DNA from: Aurantibacter_A sp965215845
GTDB taxonomy: Bacteria > Bacteroidota > Bacteroidia > Flavobacteriales > Flavobacteriaceae
Reading direction: 5' to 3'
DNA length: 64,000 nt
Assembly: GCA_965215845.1 (NCBI GenBank)
Contig: CBDCEL010000003.1
Location: forward strand, 620,001-684,000
How positions within the stretch are numbered: position 1 is the first letter of the stretch; each line of letters begins with the position of its first letter. The position numbers and the translations under genes are program-made. Shown piece by piece: positions 10,301 through 19,652 of the stretch. The notes under the pieces were generated by a model, which made no database searches, was not told the origin of the DNA, and saw only the letters and a program-made list of their open reading frames with translations.

Positions 10301-10405
10301 GACCCTGAAATTGCGATGAGCACAAGTCGAAACTCCGTTGGATTGGATAACTTCAACCTTCCGTCGACTCGTAACTATGGTATTAACTTACAAGTAACAT
10401 TTTAA
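7373..10405 (+). CDS. SusC/RagA-type TonB-linked outer membrane transporter
   Basis: The protein has 1010 residues. A signal peptide (about 1-20) is followed by a carboxypeptidase-regulatory-like domain (about 25-100; GTITDAADGSPLPGVNVLV), the TonB-box region (LDEVVVTALGIKRQEKT), a plug with PLFVIDGIPL and ISILRGANAAMLYGSAGANGV, and a long beta-barrel ending in Phe (NLQVTF). This is the normal layout of SusC proteins, which import oligomers bound by SusD. The SusD gene follows immediately. Upstream lies a 188-base leader with the LacI-type palindrome. Confidence 0.95.
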   Translation: MIKRLLLLLALLMGSYSLSAQSKTVSGTITDAADGSPLPGVNVLVQGTTNGTQSDFDGNYSIDVDEGDTLVFSYLGMSSQSITVGSSNTVNVSMSEDASQLDEVVVTALGIKRQEKTLTYAQQTVDSDEITKTRDINFLNSINGKTAGVEIKKSSSGAGGSTKIVLRGNKSLSGDSTPLFVIDGIPLANNRGGQPGMWGGTDSGDGISALNPDDIASISILRGANAAMLYGSAGANGVVLITTKQGEAGKTTVSFNSGVTFESVIEYPELQFRYGAVGQAKESWSTTPGDYADSFVEDFFQTGSNVINSLSISGGNDRTTAYFSYSNTTATGITPTNKYQRNNVSLKQSTKLLNDKLTIGSNVILSIEDSEGRLPAGYYLNPLTGLYFYPRQRNFWLARDNYEIFDPTRNLMVQNWFVNDHHQSNPYWIINNQPRTQNNRRVIANLSLNYQILDQLNLQVRGNYDYGNVTREQQHAATSNSTNVHPNGTWDYHKYEDRLIYSDAILTYDSDLSDSFSLTALLGGSYTKTDYGDGVRVNPSSGNGLIYPNEFFFQNLDLTQTPVQSVTNGVIEKQGLFANATLGFKEMLFLDLGGRNDWASTLALTGNDSYFYPSVGLTAIVSEMFDMGEAVSFGKFRVSSTTVANEVPFNRINPQNTISDPVGSLRRNTTKPFTDAEPEIITSTEFGADWRFFGNRLGFDFTYYHIKSEDQFVTVPLDASDPESEGRYTQKFINAGEIVNKGVEISLNAAPIRNENLEWNTTFNYTRNRSEIVDIGPDDERIINLGSSEGYSSRLVEGGRFNDLYVLKFRRDDQGRILFDDDGKPLRTQERELIGNLDPDFTLGWNNTFRYKRLNASILINGIFGGNVFSQTESMLDGAGVSLRTAQARDVGSVPVNGVVESSGAAVTSVDPETWYRFIGDRNGVGEAYVFDRTNIRIAQLSVGYDLNVSNWDFIKSASISFIGNNLAFLKKEAPFDPEIAMSTSRNSVGLDNFNLPSTRNYGINLQVTF

Positions 10406-10416
10406 AAAAATTGAAC

Positions 10417-11994
10417 ATGAAAAAGTATATATATTTATTTTCACTGGTACTGGCTCTAGGAGCCTGCACCGACGATTTCGTGGAGACGAATACCAATCCC
10501 TATGAAATTTCGGGAGAATCATTGAAACAAGATTTCAATGATGTTGGTGCCTTCTTCCCTAGTATGTTGGGAAATATTTACGGAATTCAAATCGATCACA
10601 ACCTAACGAATGATTCCTTCGCGAGGCATCTGGCGACCCCTACTCCATTTGTGGGCGGTGTAAACAATACCACCTATTATATCCGTTGGAACAGATATTG
10701 GAACGTGCAATACAATAATGTCATTGCTCCGGCAAATCAAGTAATTGCAATCGCTGAGGAAAATGGCGATGAAGTCTTTGTTGAATGGGCCAATCTGATA
10801 AAGATTATTTCCATGCACCGTTTGACCGTATATCACGGACCCATTATCTATACCGAATTTGGAATAGGTAAAACAGGTGAATACGATAGTGAACAAAAAT
10901 TGTACACTGCTTTCTTCGCCGATCTTGATCGAATTATCTCCGTATTAAAGGCAAACACCGATTATGCCGGTATGACCGCTTTTGATGAGAGCTATGGAGG
11001 TAGTGTTGCGCAATGGGCCAAATTTGCGAACTCATTGAGGCTACGTCTGGCGATTCGCATATCAAAAGTAGACCCGGCCTTAGCCAAATCTGAAGGGGAA
11101 AAGGCAATAGCGGATTCTGCAGGTTTGATACTAACAAATGACGATAATTTCAATATTTCGGGTTACGGTAGAAAATATCACCCGGCAGTTATTTGTTTTG
11201 AATGGAACGATACGCGAATGAGCGCATCCATGGAATCAATTTTGGGTGGCTATAATGACCCAAGAACAGATGCGTTCTTCGACCCGGTGACCGATATGTC
11301 ATTGGTATCGGATCATCCAGATTTCCCGTTCAAGGGTATTAGAAATGGTGCAAACCTGGTCGCCAAGGACGATCGTCTTGACTATTCTACAATTGACATA
11401 AGTTTTAATGATCCCGCGGCGGTCACCGAGCGTAAATTGATGAGTGCTGACGAAGTATATTTCCTATTGGCCGAAGCTGCGCTTCGGGGTTGGGCCGGTG
11501 CAGGTGATGCAGGTCAAAACTATGAAATGGGTGTTCGTACTTCATTTGAACTCTGGGGAGCTGGAGGCGTAGATGATTACTTGGCTGACAACACAAGTCT
11601 TCCTCTTGACTACGACGACCCCAAAGCAGAGGGAGACGTAAATGATTTTGTGAACCGTATTATGACCACGGTAGCTTGGGATGAAGGAGCGGACAACGAG
11701 ACCAAACTCGAAAAGATCATTACCCAAAAATGGATAGCGGCTTATACCGACTCGATGGAGCCATGGGTAGATCATCGTCGAACTGGATATCCATTGCTTC
11801 CGTTCAACTATCAGAATGATAGCAACTCCGACTGGGGCGTAGTGGCAGATGACGACTTTCTCAGGCGCATGCCCTTCATCAACAGTGAGCGTGAGAACAA
11901 CCCGGATGGTGTTGCGGATGCAACGGCCAAATTGGGAGGTACCGATGAAATTCAAACCCGTCTTTGGTGGGATACGGGAGGACCTAATTTCTAA
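10417..11994 (+). CDS. SusD/RagB-like nutrient-binding outer membrane lipoprotein (SusD-like_2 type)
   Basis: The start at ATG 10417 is preferred over the in-frame TTG 10411 because it gives a normal lipoprotein signal (MKKYIYLF, lipobox LGAC). The protein has 525 residues and is mostly alpha-helical. C-terminal motifs such as LEKIITQKWIAAY and EPWVDHRRTGYP are typical of the SusD-like_2 family. It forms the lid of the SusC transporter and binds the substrate at the cell surface. The gene starts 11 bases after susC and ends before a hairpin terminator, so the pair is likely one transcription unit. The ligand is not known. Confidence 0.92.
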   Translation: MKKYIYLFSLVLALGACTDDFVETNTNPYEISGESLKQDFNDVGAFFPSMLGNIYGIQIDHNLTNDSFARHLATPTPFVGGVNNTTYYIRWNRYWNVQYNNVIAPANQVIAIAEENGDEVFVEWANLIKIISMHRLTVYHGPIIYTEFGIGKTGEYDSEQKLYTAFFADLDRIISVLKANTDYAGMTAFDESYGGSVAQWAKFANSLRLRLAIRISKVDPALAKSEGEKAIADSAGLILTNDDNFNISGYGRKYHPAVICFEWNDTRMSASMESILGGYNDPRTDAFFDPVTDMSLVSDHPDFPFKGIRNGANLVAKDDRLDYSTIDISFNDPAAVTERKLMSADEVYFLLAEAALRGWAGAGDAGQNYEMGVRTSFELWGAGGVDDYLADNTSLPLDYDDPKAEGDVNDFVNRIMTTVAWDEGADNETKLEKIITQKWIAAYTDSMEPWVDHRRTGYPLLPFNYQNDSNSDWGVVADDDFLRRMPFINSERENNPDGVADATAKLGGTDEIQTRLWWDTGGPNF

Positions 11995-12015
11995 CGAAAT
12001 GAATTTTAAAAAAAA

Positions 12016-12047
12016 GCCTGTGGGAAGTAATTCCACAGGTTTTTTTA
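12016..12047 (+). terminator. Rho-independent terminator after susD
   Basis: CCTGTGG and CCACAGG form a stem with a short loop and are followed by seven T residues. The position 22 bases after the susD stop supports termination of the susCD unit. Confidence 0.8.
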
Positions 12048-12117
12048 TTCCCATTTGCCGAAATCGTATATACAATTTCATAATTTAGGAGACACTCTGT
12101 CTTAAACAGCTATTTAG

Positions 12118-15100
12118 ATGATTAGATTCAGCAAAATTCTCTCGGTGATGTTGATCTTCACTTTGATATTTTCATGTAAGAACATTGATGATTCAAAATT
12201 ATTCTCCAAAATGCCTAGTTCACATACAGGCATTAAGTTCAAAAACCTTGTTACCGAAACGGATGAATTCAACATTCTTACCTATGGAAACATTTATAAT
12301 GGAGGAGGTGTAGCAGCCGGTGATGTAAATAATGATGGGCTTATTGACCTCTATTTCACAGGTAGTATGGTCGGTAGCAGGCTGTATATAAATCAAGGGG
12401 ATTTCAAATTCGAGGAAATTGCGGAGGAGGCCGGAGTTTTTGCCGAGGGCCTATGGAATACCGGTACTTCGATGGCAGACGTTAACGGAGATGGCTATCT
12501 CGACATATATGTATGCCGATCTGCCGCCAAAGACCGCAACAAAAGAAAGAATGTCCTGTTTATCAATAATGGCCCTTCGACCAGCTCAGGACAAGTTACC
12601 TTTACAGATAGATCGGAAGAATATGGTCTTGACGATTCTGGGTATTCGACCCAAGGTGTATTTTTCGATTTTGATCGCGATGGTGATTTGGATGTTTTTG
12701 TTCTCAACCACTCGGTTCAGCCCTATTCCAGTTTTCGAAATACTTCGACCACACTGCGTAAAAAGACGCTACCCGACTACGCTGATAGGCTTTATCGCAA
12801 TGATGATGGCAAATTCGTGGATGTAAGCGAGGAAGCGGGCATCATCTCTAGTGTTTTGGGTTTTGGTCTGAGTGCGACCATTAGTGATATTAATAAAGAC
12901 CAGTGGCCCGACCTCTATATTTCAAATGATTTTCATGAGCATGATTTCCTTTACCTGAACAACGGCGATGGTACCTTTACCGAGAGTCTAAAGGAAGCTA
13001 TTGGGCATACCTCACATTTCTCAATGGGGTCAGATATTGCCGACATCAACAATGATGAACAGGCCGATATCATAACACTGGACATGTTACCAGAAGGCAA
13101 TTTTCGGCAAAAAATGGTTTTGGGGCCCGACAACTACCACAAAAATGAATTCTTGGTCGATGCGGGTTTCCATAATCAATATATGCGCAATATGCTGCAT
13201 TTGAACAATGGTGGCACTTTTTCTGAAATTGGTCAGTTTTCAGGAATTCACGCCACCGATTGGAGCTGGGCACCGCTTTTGGTCGATTTCGACAATGATG
13301 GCCTAAAGGATCTTTTTGTGACCAACGGTGTTAAGCGAGACTACACTAATATGGACTTTATGAACTTCGCGGTTCAAAAACGCCTCGAACAAACAGGTAC
13401 CGGTGTTGAGACGGCCATCAAGGAACTTTTGGAGAACATACCTTCCACAATTGAAGAAAACTATGCCTATAAAAACAATGGTGACCTCACCTTCCAAAAA
13501 GCAACGAAGAACTGGGGCTTAGGTGGCAAATCACTGTCGAATGGAGCTGTCTATGCCGATTTGGATAATGATGGGGATTTTGACCTGGTCGTAAACAATA
13601 CCGACGAAGAAGCATTTGTTTATCGAAACAATAGTAATCTTCATTCAAAGAACCACTTCTTAAAACTGCAGTTAAAGGGTAACAACAAAAACACCAATGC
13701 ATTGGGATCAAAAATCATCGCGAAACTTGATTCGGTAACCTTGTATCAAGAATTGTGGCCAGTACGGGGGTTTCAATCCTCAGTGGATCCTTCAATGATT
13801 TTAGGACTTGGCAAACACGACCACATCAAAGAACTTCAGGTGATTTGGCCTGATGGTTCGATGACAACCCAAAAGGATGTTGTAGCCGACCAGACTTTGG
13901 TTCTAGATCAAACCAGTGCCCAAGCCAAGTATGATAATGACAATGAAAAGGCGGCAGAGACCCTGTTTCTTAATCTCACAGCAGATAGTTTGCTGAGTCA
14001 CGCACACCACGAGAATAAGTTCGATGATTTTAGCAGAGAGGTACTACTACCACAAAAATTATCGACCCAAGGACCTAAACTTGCCGCGGCAGATGTCAAT
14101 GGTGACGGACTAACAGACGTGTTCATCGGGGGGGCAAAAGACCAGGCAGGCTCTCTATACCTTCAACGTCAAGATGGTAATTATACACGAACCAGTTCAT
14201 TCCTTGATGACAGTTCGTTTGAAGATGTGGATGCCATTTTTTTTGATGCCAATGGCGATTCAAGACCCGATTTGTATGTGGCCAGTGGAGGTAACGAGGA
14301 AGACGACGGCCATAAGAATTATATAGACCGCTTGTACATAAACAAGGGCAACGGCAATTTCAAGAAGCGCGAGCAATCAATACCTGACAACAAGTTTAGT
14401 AGTTCGTGCGCCGTATCCCATGACATAGATCAGGATGGGGATTTGGACCTGTTCGTTGGCGCCCGTTTGATTCCGGGCAGCTATCCCCTGGCCCCAAAAA
14501 GCAGGCTTTATCTGAACAATGGGAATGGAGATTTCACCGATGCCACCAATGAAGTCTTGGGCGAGCATGCGGCTATGGGGATGGTAACCGATGCCAAATG
14601 GCACGATTTCAATAACGATGGCAATGAAGGCCTTGTTGTGGTGGGAGAATTTATGCCAATAAGATTCTTTGAGAATAACAATGGTAAGCTCACGGAGAAG
14701 AAAGTTTTGGAAAACCCGGAAAATTATACAGGATGGTGGAATACCATTGAATCGGTCGATGTGGATGGCGATGGAGACCTTGATTTGATAGCGGGAAATC
14801 ATGGATTGAATTCCCAGCATAAGGCAACCCCTGAAAATCCGGTCACGATATTCGCGAAAGACTTTGACAATAATGGTGCAATCGATCCTATTCTTTGCAA
14901 TTACTCGGGCGGCAAGAATTATCCTGTTTTCTCAAAGGATGATATGACGACCCAATTGAATTTTTTAAAGGACAAATACCCTAATTATTCCGATTATGCA
15001 GATCAAGCGATTCGAGATATTTTTGAGTCTGAACAGCTTGAAGGCGCTGAAAAACTAGAGGCTAGACAGTTCAGGAGCCTTCTCATTCGAAACAACGGCA

Positions 15101-15453
15101 ATGGTGACTTCACGGCCGAGCCTCTTCCACCTGAGGCACAATTGTCACCGATTTATAATGTAACACCTTTCGATATTGATGGCGACAATGACCAAGATCT
15201 ATTGGTATTCGGCAATTTCTTTGATACACGTGTAAAATATGGCCGTTACGATGCGAATTACGGATTGGTCTTAAAAAACAACGGCAGCGGTCAATTTACA
15301 GCGGTCGATCAAACAGAAACAGGAATGAAAATAATGGGACAGGTACGTGATTCAAAAATCATTGAAACGTCGGACAAGGAGAAATTACTTTTCGTCGCCC
15401 AGAATAACGCACCCTTACTGGTTTTCAAGTGGCAAAACAACCAAGATGATTAA
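12118..15453 (+). CDS. FG-GAP/VCBS repeat lipoprotein with ASPIC/UnbV domain
   Basis: The protein has 1111 residues with a lipoprotein signal (LIFSC, Cys at about 20). Many calcium-binding-like DxNxDGxxD repeats (for example DVNNDGLIDLYF, DFDRDGDLDVFV) form two beta-propeller regions, at about 60-500 and 660-1090. Between them is an ASPIC/UnbV domain (about 515-600; LWPVRGFQSS, WPDGS). Such proteins are surface-exposed and often sit beside SusCD pairs, with binding or adhesion roles that are not well defined. Residues 153-159 (PSTSSGQ) look like an in-frame insertion of a dispersed repeat; see the repeat entry. The next gene overlaps the end by 8 bases. Confidence 0.88.
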   Translation: MIRFSKILSVMLIFTLIFSCKNIDDSKLFSKMPSSHTGIKFKNLVTETDEFNILTYGNIYNGGGVAAGDVNNDGLIDLYFTGSMVGSRLYINQGDFKFEEIAEEAGVFAEGLWNTGTSMADVNGDGYLDIYVCRSAAKDRNKRKNVLFINNGPSTSSGQVTFTDRSEEYGLDDSGYSTQGVFFDFDRDGDLDVFVLNHSVQPYSSFRNTSTTLRKKTLPDYADRLYRNDDGKFVDVSEEAGIISSVLGFGLSATISDINKDQWPDLYISNDFHEHDFLYLNNGDGTFTESLKEAIGHTSHFSMGSDIADINNDEQADIITLDMLPEGNFRQKMVLGPDNYHKNEFLVDAGFHNQYMRNMLHLNNGGTFSEIGQFSGIHATDWSWAPLLVDFDNDGLKDLFVTNGVKRDYTNMDFMNFAVQKRLEQTGTGVETAIKELLENIPSTIEENYAYKNNGDLTFQKATKNWGLGGKSLSNGAVYADLDNDGDFDLVVNNTDEEAFVYRNNSNLHSKNHFLKLQLKGNNKNTNALGSKIIAKLDSVTLYQELWPVRGFQSSVDPSMILGLGKHDHIKELQVIWPDGSMTTQKDVVADQTLVLDQTSAQAKYDNDNEKAAETLFLNLTADSLLSHAHHENKFDDFSREVLLPQKLSTQGPKLAAADVNGDGLTDVFIGGAKDQAGSLYLQRQDGNYTRTSSFLDDSSFEDVDAIFFDANGDSRPDLYVASGGNEEDDGHKNYIDRLYINKGNGNFKKREQSIPDNKFSSSCAVSHDIDQDGDLDLFVGARLIPGSYPLAPKSRLYLNNGNGDFTDATNEVLGEHAAMGMVTDAKWHDFNNDGNEGLVVVGEFMPIRFFENNNGKLTEKKVLENPENYTGWWNTIESVDVDGDGDLDLIAGNHGLNSQHKATPENPVTIFAKDFDNNGAIDPILCNYSGGKNYPVFSKDDMTTQLNFLKDKYPNYSDYADQAIRDIFESEQLEGAEKLEARQFRSLLIRNNGNGDFTAEPLPPEAQLSPIYNVTPFDIDGDNDQDLLVFGNFFDTRVKYGRYDANYGLVLKNNGSGQFTAVDQTETGMKIMGQVRDSKIIETSDKEKLLFVAQNNAPLLVFKWQNNQDD
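12573..12594 (+). repeat. REP-like dispersed repeat inside a coding region
   Basis: The stretch CCTTCGACCAGCTCAGGACA matches the CTTCGAC..GCTCAGGACA type of short dispersed repeat known from many bacterial genomes, whose translations read PSTSSGQ on one strand and CPELVEG on the other. Here it interrupts what would be a normal INNGDGTFTD propeller turn, giving INNG-PSTSSGQ-VTFTD, without breaking the frame. Confidence 0.6.
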
Positions 15454-18400
15454 AAAATTACTGCTTTGTACCCTATTGATCGGGTCAATTGAGGCAATCG
15501 GGCAAGTAACTATTACTGAAGAAATAATGTCTTTGGACACCTATGGTTTTGGCAAGGCAAATCCGGTGCCCATATTGTCTGAAAATCCAAAAATATTCCC
15601 ATATTTCAAATTTGAGTCCTATGAGCACAAACCAAAAAGACGAGATTGGAAGGTCGTAACATTAGAGAACGACTTTATTAAGGTATTTGTATTGCCCGAA
15701 ATCGGAGGAAAGGTTTGGGGTGCTGTTGAAAAAAGTACAGGTGAGGAGTTTTTGTATAAAAACGAGGTTGTCAAATTCAGAAATATCGCAATGCGGGGGC
15801 CATGGACATCCGGAGGCATCGAATTCAATTTTGGCATCATAGGGCATCATCCTTCCACGGCTACTTCTGTCGATTATCTCACCCGAACCAATTACGATGG
15901 TAGTGTGAGCTGTGTTGTGGGCAATACTGACCTTCCTTCCAACACCAGATGGACGGTTGAAATACGCCTCGAAGAAGACAAAGCCTATTTCGAGACCAAT
16001 GCCTCTTGGTATAATGCCTCTCCCCTAACCCAATCTTATTACAATTGGATGACCGCTGCGGCGGTGGCCACCTATGATCTGGAATTCTTCATTCCCGGTG
16101 ACCAATATGTGGAGCATAACGGAAACGCCCACCCCTGGCCTGTTGACGAACAAGGCAGGAATCTATCGATGTACAAGAACAATACCTTTGGCCCATCAAA
16201 ATCTTATCACGTCGTTGGGGAGTTCAATGATTTTTTTGGTGGATATTACCACGATAGAAACTTTGGTTTCGGTACCTGGGCGCCCTATGAAGAAATGCCC
16301 GGGCAAAAGCTATGGCTCTGGGATCTTTCACGAGGTGGAGGAATCTGGGAGGATTTGTTGACCGATTCAGACGGCCAATATATAGAATTTCAGGCTGGTA
16401 GGCTTTTTGATCAATATTTTCCGGGTGCGGTAAACCCAATAAGTCAAGTTGGCTTTGAACCGTTTGTTATGGACTCCTGGTCAGAAATATGGTTTCCGTA
16501 TAAGGAAATTGGCGGAATGGAAGATGCATCAAAACACGGGGTGTTAAATGTGGAATACGACAACGGCAAGGCCCTTATTGGGCTTAATGCGCTTCAAAAT
16601 ATCAATGAAGAGCTACTCGTAAAGGTAAATGACGAAATGGTTCTGTCTAAAAAATTGAACTTGAAACCAATGGAGGTTTTTTCCTTGGAAATTCCGGCAA
16701 ATTCGAAAGATAAGCTTGAAGTAGCGCTAATGGGTACAGATTTACACTATACCAATGGCATCAATGATAAACGTTTGAAAAGGCCGTTCCATCCGGACGA
16801 AGACCTAAAAGTTTCCGAAACCGAGCAGCTCTATCAAGACGGACTTGAGGCCTTGGAATTCCGCGAATATGCCCTCGCGCATTCCAAATTGGCCAAATTG
16901 ATTCAGTTAGATCCTTCACATAGGGCCGCACTTGTTGCACTTGCCGATCTTGAATACCGTAGAACGAATTTTGAAAGGGCGCTGGAGTTGTCGAACAAAG
17001 TGTTGAGAATGGACACCTACAACCCTGGCGCAAACTACATTGTCGGAATAACTTATAGGGACAACGGTGACCATTTGAACGCGCTGGAATCACTTGGGTG
17101 GGCCGCTCGCGACATCAAATATCGGTCTGCGGCATTTGCGCAAATGGCAGAGATTTATTTGGCAGACCAAAAATATGACAATGCTGAAATGTATGCCGCC
17201 AAGGCATTGACTTTCAACTTGAATAATGTCAATGCACGGGAAGTCTTACTGGTTTTGGCGAGAATTCGAAACAATCGGGAGGCATTTGAAAAATATGCAG
17301 CCGGAATAACGGAAATAGATCCATTGAACCACTTCGTCAATTTGGAAAGAGCAAGGATCAACGGTTTCGAAAATGGAATCGACTCGTTGGCACTTAGCGG
17401 GATAAACAACGAATTCATTGGTGAAACGGTGCTCTCAATGGCCATAAAATATACCGCCCTGGGTTTTAAGACCGAAGCGTTATTGACCTTATTATCGGGC
17501 CCGGCCAAGGTGAAAAATAATCTATGGGCAGCTTATCTCCAAAAAGATGCGAACCCAGTTGAGGGCCAACGGCTTTTGAATGAAGCCATCTCAGGAAATG
17601 TGAATCTCGTATTCCCCTATCGTCGTGAAACAATACCAGTTTTGGAATGGACGATAGCACAAAATGATAGCTGGAAACTGAAGTATTATCTGGCACAGAA
17701 TTATTTGGCGGTCGGACTTCGAGACAAAGGGGTTTCAATTTTAAGGGAATTGGGCAATGTCCCAAATTCAGACGTGTTCTACCGTTTTAGGGCAGCTTTG
17801 ATAAAGGAAGCTAGTATTGAGGAACGCCAAAATGATCATTTAAAAGCAATGGAATTGCAGCCTACCGATTGGAAGGTATTGGAAGAAACGATTCAATTTT
17901 ACTTACGAAACAATAAATTCGACGAGGCCCTTGCAGTTTCCAAAAGAGCCTATAAAAAATACCCTGAAAATTATAATATCGGTCTGGCACATGCCAAGGC
18001 ATTGTTGAACACGGGTCGTTTTTCAGCCGTGTTGAAAGTTCTTGAAAACATTCAAGTGCTTCCCTATGAACATGCCAGCGAGAGTCGAGAGATCTACGAA
18101 CAAGCACATCTAGGGGTCGCCAAAGAGCTCCTTACCAAGAAAAAATACAAGGGGGCAATCGCCATTTTGGAAAAGTCAAAAGAGTGGCCCGAAAATATTG
18201 GCGTTGGCAAACCCTATGGCCCTGATGAACGAATACAAGATTATCTATTGGCCATCGCCTACGGTGCCTCTGGGGAAAATTTAAAAAGAGAGGAATTGCT
18301 CAAAGGCATAGTGGACTATTCCAAGGATAATGTTCATAAGTCTGATGTTGACCACGTTTTTGGGTTATTGGCCTTACAGCGACTCGAAAAGCAGGATGAA

Positions 18401-18559
18401 CTGAAATTCTTAATGGCCAAATTGGAAAATCAAAAACCAAAAGAAAAACTGGCATTGGCCTTGTTCAGGGATGATAGGGTCGCGTCTGAAGCCTTGAAAG
18501 AAAAGTTAGATCTATCCAATAATATATGGGAGAATCTGCTATTTGCACTTAAACTCTAA
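15446..18559 (+). CDS. DUF5107 protein with C-terminal TPR repeats
   Basis: The start at ATG 15446 gives a signal peptide (MIKKLLLCTLLIGSIEAIGQ) and overlaps the preceding gene by 8 bases; a longer upstream frame exists but adds a charged, non-signal extension. The protein has 1037 residues. The N-terminal part (about 20-430) is the DUF5107 beta-sandwich (EIGGKVWGAVEK, MRGPWTSGGIEFNFG), related in pattern to sugar-mutarotase-like folds. From about 450 on are tetratricopeptide repeats. Coupling to the FG-GAP protein and to SusCD suggests a role in carbohydrate handling in the periplasm or at the surface. No reaction can be assigned. Confidence 0.82.
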   Translation: MIKKLLLCTLLIGSIEAIGQVTITEEIMSLDTYGFGKANPVPILSENPKIFPYFKFESYEHKPKRRDWKVVTLENDFIKVFVLPEIGGKVWGAVEKSTGEEFLYKNEVVKFRNIAMRGPWTSGGIEFNFGIIGHHPSTATSVDYLTRTNYDGSVSCVVGNTDLPSNTRWTVEIRLEEDKAYFETNASWYNASPLTQSYYNWMTAAAVATYDLEFFIPGDQYVEHNGNAHPWPVDEQGRNLSMYKNNTFGPSKSYHVVGEFNDFFGGYYHDRNFGFGTWAPYEEMPGQKLWLWDLSRGGGIWEDLLTDSDGQYIEFQAGRLFDQYFPGAVNPISQVGFEPFVMDSWSEIWFPYKEIGGMEDASKHGVLNVEYDNGKALIGLNALQNINEELLVKVNDEMVLSKKLNLKPMEVFSLEIPANSKDKLEVALMGTDLHYTNGINDKRLKRPFHPDEDLKVSETEQLYQDGLEALEFREYALAHSKLAKLIQLDPSHRAALVALADLEYRRTNFERALELSNKVLRMDTYNPGANYIVGITYRDNGDHLNALESLGWAARDIKYRSAAFAQMAEIYLADQKYDNAEMYAAKALTFNLNNVNAREVLLVLARIRNNREAFEKYAAGITEIDPLNHFVNLERARINGFENGIDSLALSGINNEFIGETVLSMAIKYTALGFKTEALLTLLSGPAKVKNNLWAAYLQKDANPVEGQRLLNEAISGNVNLVFPYRRETIPVLEWTIAQNDSWKLKYYLAQNYLAVGLRDKGVSILRELGNVPNSDVFYRFRAALIKEASIEERQNDHLKAMELQPTDWKVLEETIQFYLRNNKFDEALAVSKRAYKKYPENYNIGLAHAKALLNTGRFSAVLKVLENIQVLPYEHASESREIYEQAHLGVAKELLTKKKYKGAIAILEKSKEWPENIGVGKPYGPDERIQDYLLAIAYGASGENLKREELLKGIVDYSKDNVHKSDVDHVFGLLALQRLEKQDELKFLMAKLENQKPKEKLALALFRDDRVASEALKEKLDLSNNIWENLLFALKL

Positions 18560-18570
18560 AACAAAAAAAA

Positions 18571-18595
18571 GCCCGACGTGCGGTCGGGCTTTTTT
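18571..18595. terminator. Bidirectional terminator between convergent genes
   Basis: GCCCGAC and GTCGGGC form a 7-bp GC-rich stem with a 5-base loop. It has an A run on its left and a T run on its right, so it can end transcription from both the DUF5107 gene and the DUF2911 gene. Confidence 0.9.
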
Positions 18596-18610
18596 GTTTC
18601 AAAATAATTA

Positions 18611-19465
18611 CTATTCGATTGCACCCCACTCTTTCAAAGAGTCGGTGTTCATTTTTACGTAATCATCATTACCTGCCTCCTTGGCAGCAGCCAACGATTT
18701 TTTGGCTACTTCGATAGCGCCTTTCTTATCACCTGCCTTTGCATAGATCAACGATTGCTGGCGCAACTGCCAAAAGGCCGGCTTTTCGCTCATCGACATG
18801 GCCTTATCCATCCATTCTTTGGCCTTGTTGATGTCTTTTCCGGCATTCATGTAGTAGACCGCAGCGGTGTAATAATCCCCGGCACCTGGTCCGTTCATCA
18901 CTTTATCGATATTCTCCATGACGGTAGCATCAGCACCGACACCTATTTTGACAGGTACATACACGGTATCCCAAAGCAATCCAAGATTGGCCCCTGTATC
19001 GCTCAGGTCGTCAAAGGTTATGGTAAAGGTCTGCACTGCCATTTCCTTCGGGAAATTCACTACCGGGGCCGAAGCCTTGGCTGCAACCTTTGAATCATCC
19101 CATTCCCGCGGAAGTCCACCTCCACCGGCTTCGGTATACAAGTAAACATCCCAAGAAGTAGTCCCTGGCTTTGTCAATAAGGCATAAGTACCGGCCTTAA
19201 CATCAGTTCCTCCGAAAGTAACGTCATCGCTGAATGTAATTTTTGTTCTGGCGTTGGCTCCGGTCCGCCAAACTTTGTCATAAGGGACCAAATCCCCAAA
19301 AATTGCCCTACCTCGCATTGAGGGCCGTGAGTACTCCACGGTAATATCGGTCAAACCTACAGTCTGCTTCATTTTGGAAAACGGACTAGGCGCAGGCGTG
19401 TTGATTTGCGCCTCGGTCGTGAAAGAAACCAAAGCGGCAAAAAGTAATAGTGTCAATTTTTTCAT
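18611..19465 (-). CDS. DUF2911 exported protein
   Basis: The protein has 284 residues with a signal peptide (about 1-19). The DUF2911 domain spans about 25-165, with the family pattern SPFSKMKQTVGLTDITVEYSRP near its start and KTWRTGANA-like and KAGTYALLT-type turns. The C-terminal part (about 195-280) has two or three TPR-like helical pairs (AKEWMDKAMSM, AIEVAKKSLAAAKEAG). Function is unknown; it is a common periplasmic family in Bacteroidetes. It is monocistronic, with the shared terminator downstream. Confidence 0.88.
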   Translation of the reverse strand: MKKLTLLLFAALVSFTTEAQINTPAPSPFSKMKQTVGLTDITVEYSRPSMRGRAIFGDLVPYDKVWRTGANARTKITFSDDVTFGGTDVKAGTYALLTKPGTTSWDVYLYTEAGGGGLPREWDDSKVAAKASAPVVNFPKEMAVQTFTITFDDLSDTGANLGLLWDTVYVPVKIGVGADATVMENIDKVMNGPGAGDYYTAAVYYMNAGKDINKAKEWMDKAMSMSEKPAFWQLRQQSLIYAKAGDKKGAIEVAKKSLAAAKEAGNDDYVKMNTDSLKEWGAIE

Positions 19466-19592
19466 TTGAATATGGTTTTTACATTTTCGCTAAAGTACAT
19501 AGAATGAAAGGCGCCGTTTGTTAACAAAATCCTAAATAAGAACATTGCAATTATTGACATGATCAAGGAATGTGCGAATTACTTTTTGATAA

Positions 19593-19627
19593 TTTGTCTA
19601 ACTTTTATGTTAAATTTATTAGACAAA
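19593..19627. promoter_or_regulatory. Inverted repeat operator at the SRPBCC-photolyase promoter
   Basis: TTTGTCTAA (19593-19601) and TTAGACAAA (19619-19627) are perfect 9-base inverted arms separated by 17 bases of AT-rich DNA. They lie immediately before a TATTTTTG promoter box. The form fits binding by a dimeric repressor; MerR/CarH-type light regulators are a possible binder, by analogy with photolyase genes. Confidence 0.5.
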
Positions 19628-19631
19628 AATG

Positions 19632-19639
19632 TATTTTTG
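19632..19639 (+). promoter_or_regulatory. -7 promoter box TATTTTTG
   Basis: The box matches TAnnTTTG, and the ATG of the SRPBCC gene lies only 13 bases downstream, so the transcript would have a very short leader. This also argues against the upstream in-frame ATG at 19629. Confidence 0.55.
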
Positions 19640-19652
19640 CCGAAACGAACTT

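Noticed and set aside
1669..18559. Full polysaccharide utilisation locus
   Set aside because: SusC, SusD and a regulator are present, but no recognised glycoside hydrolase, lyase or sulfatase is seen, so only a SusCD uptake region is claimed.
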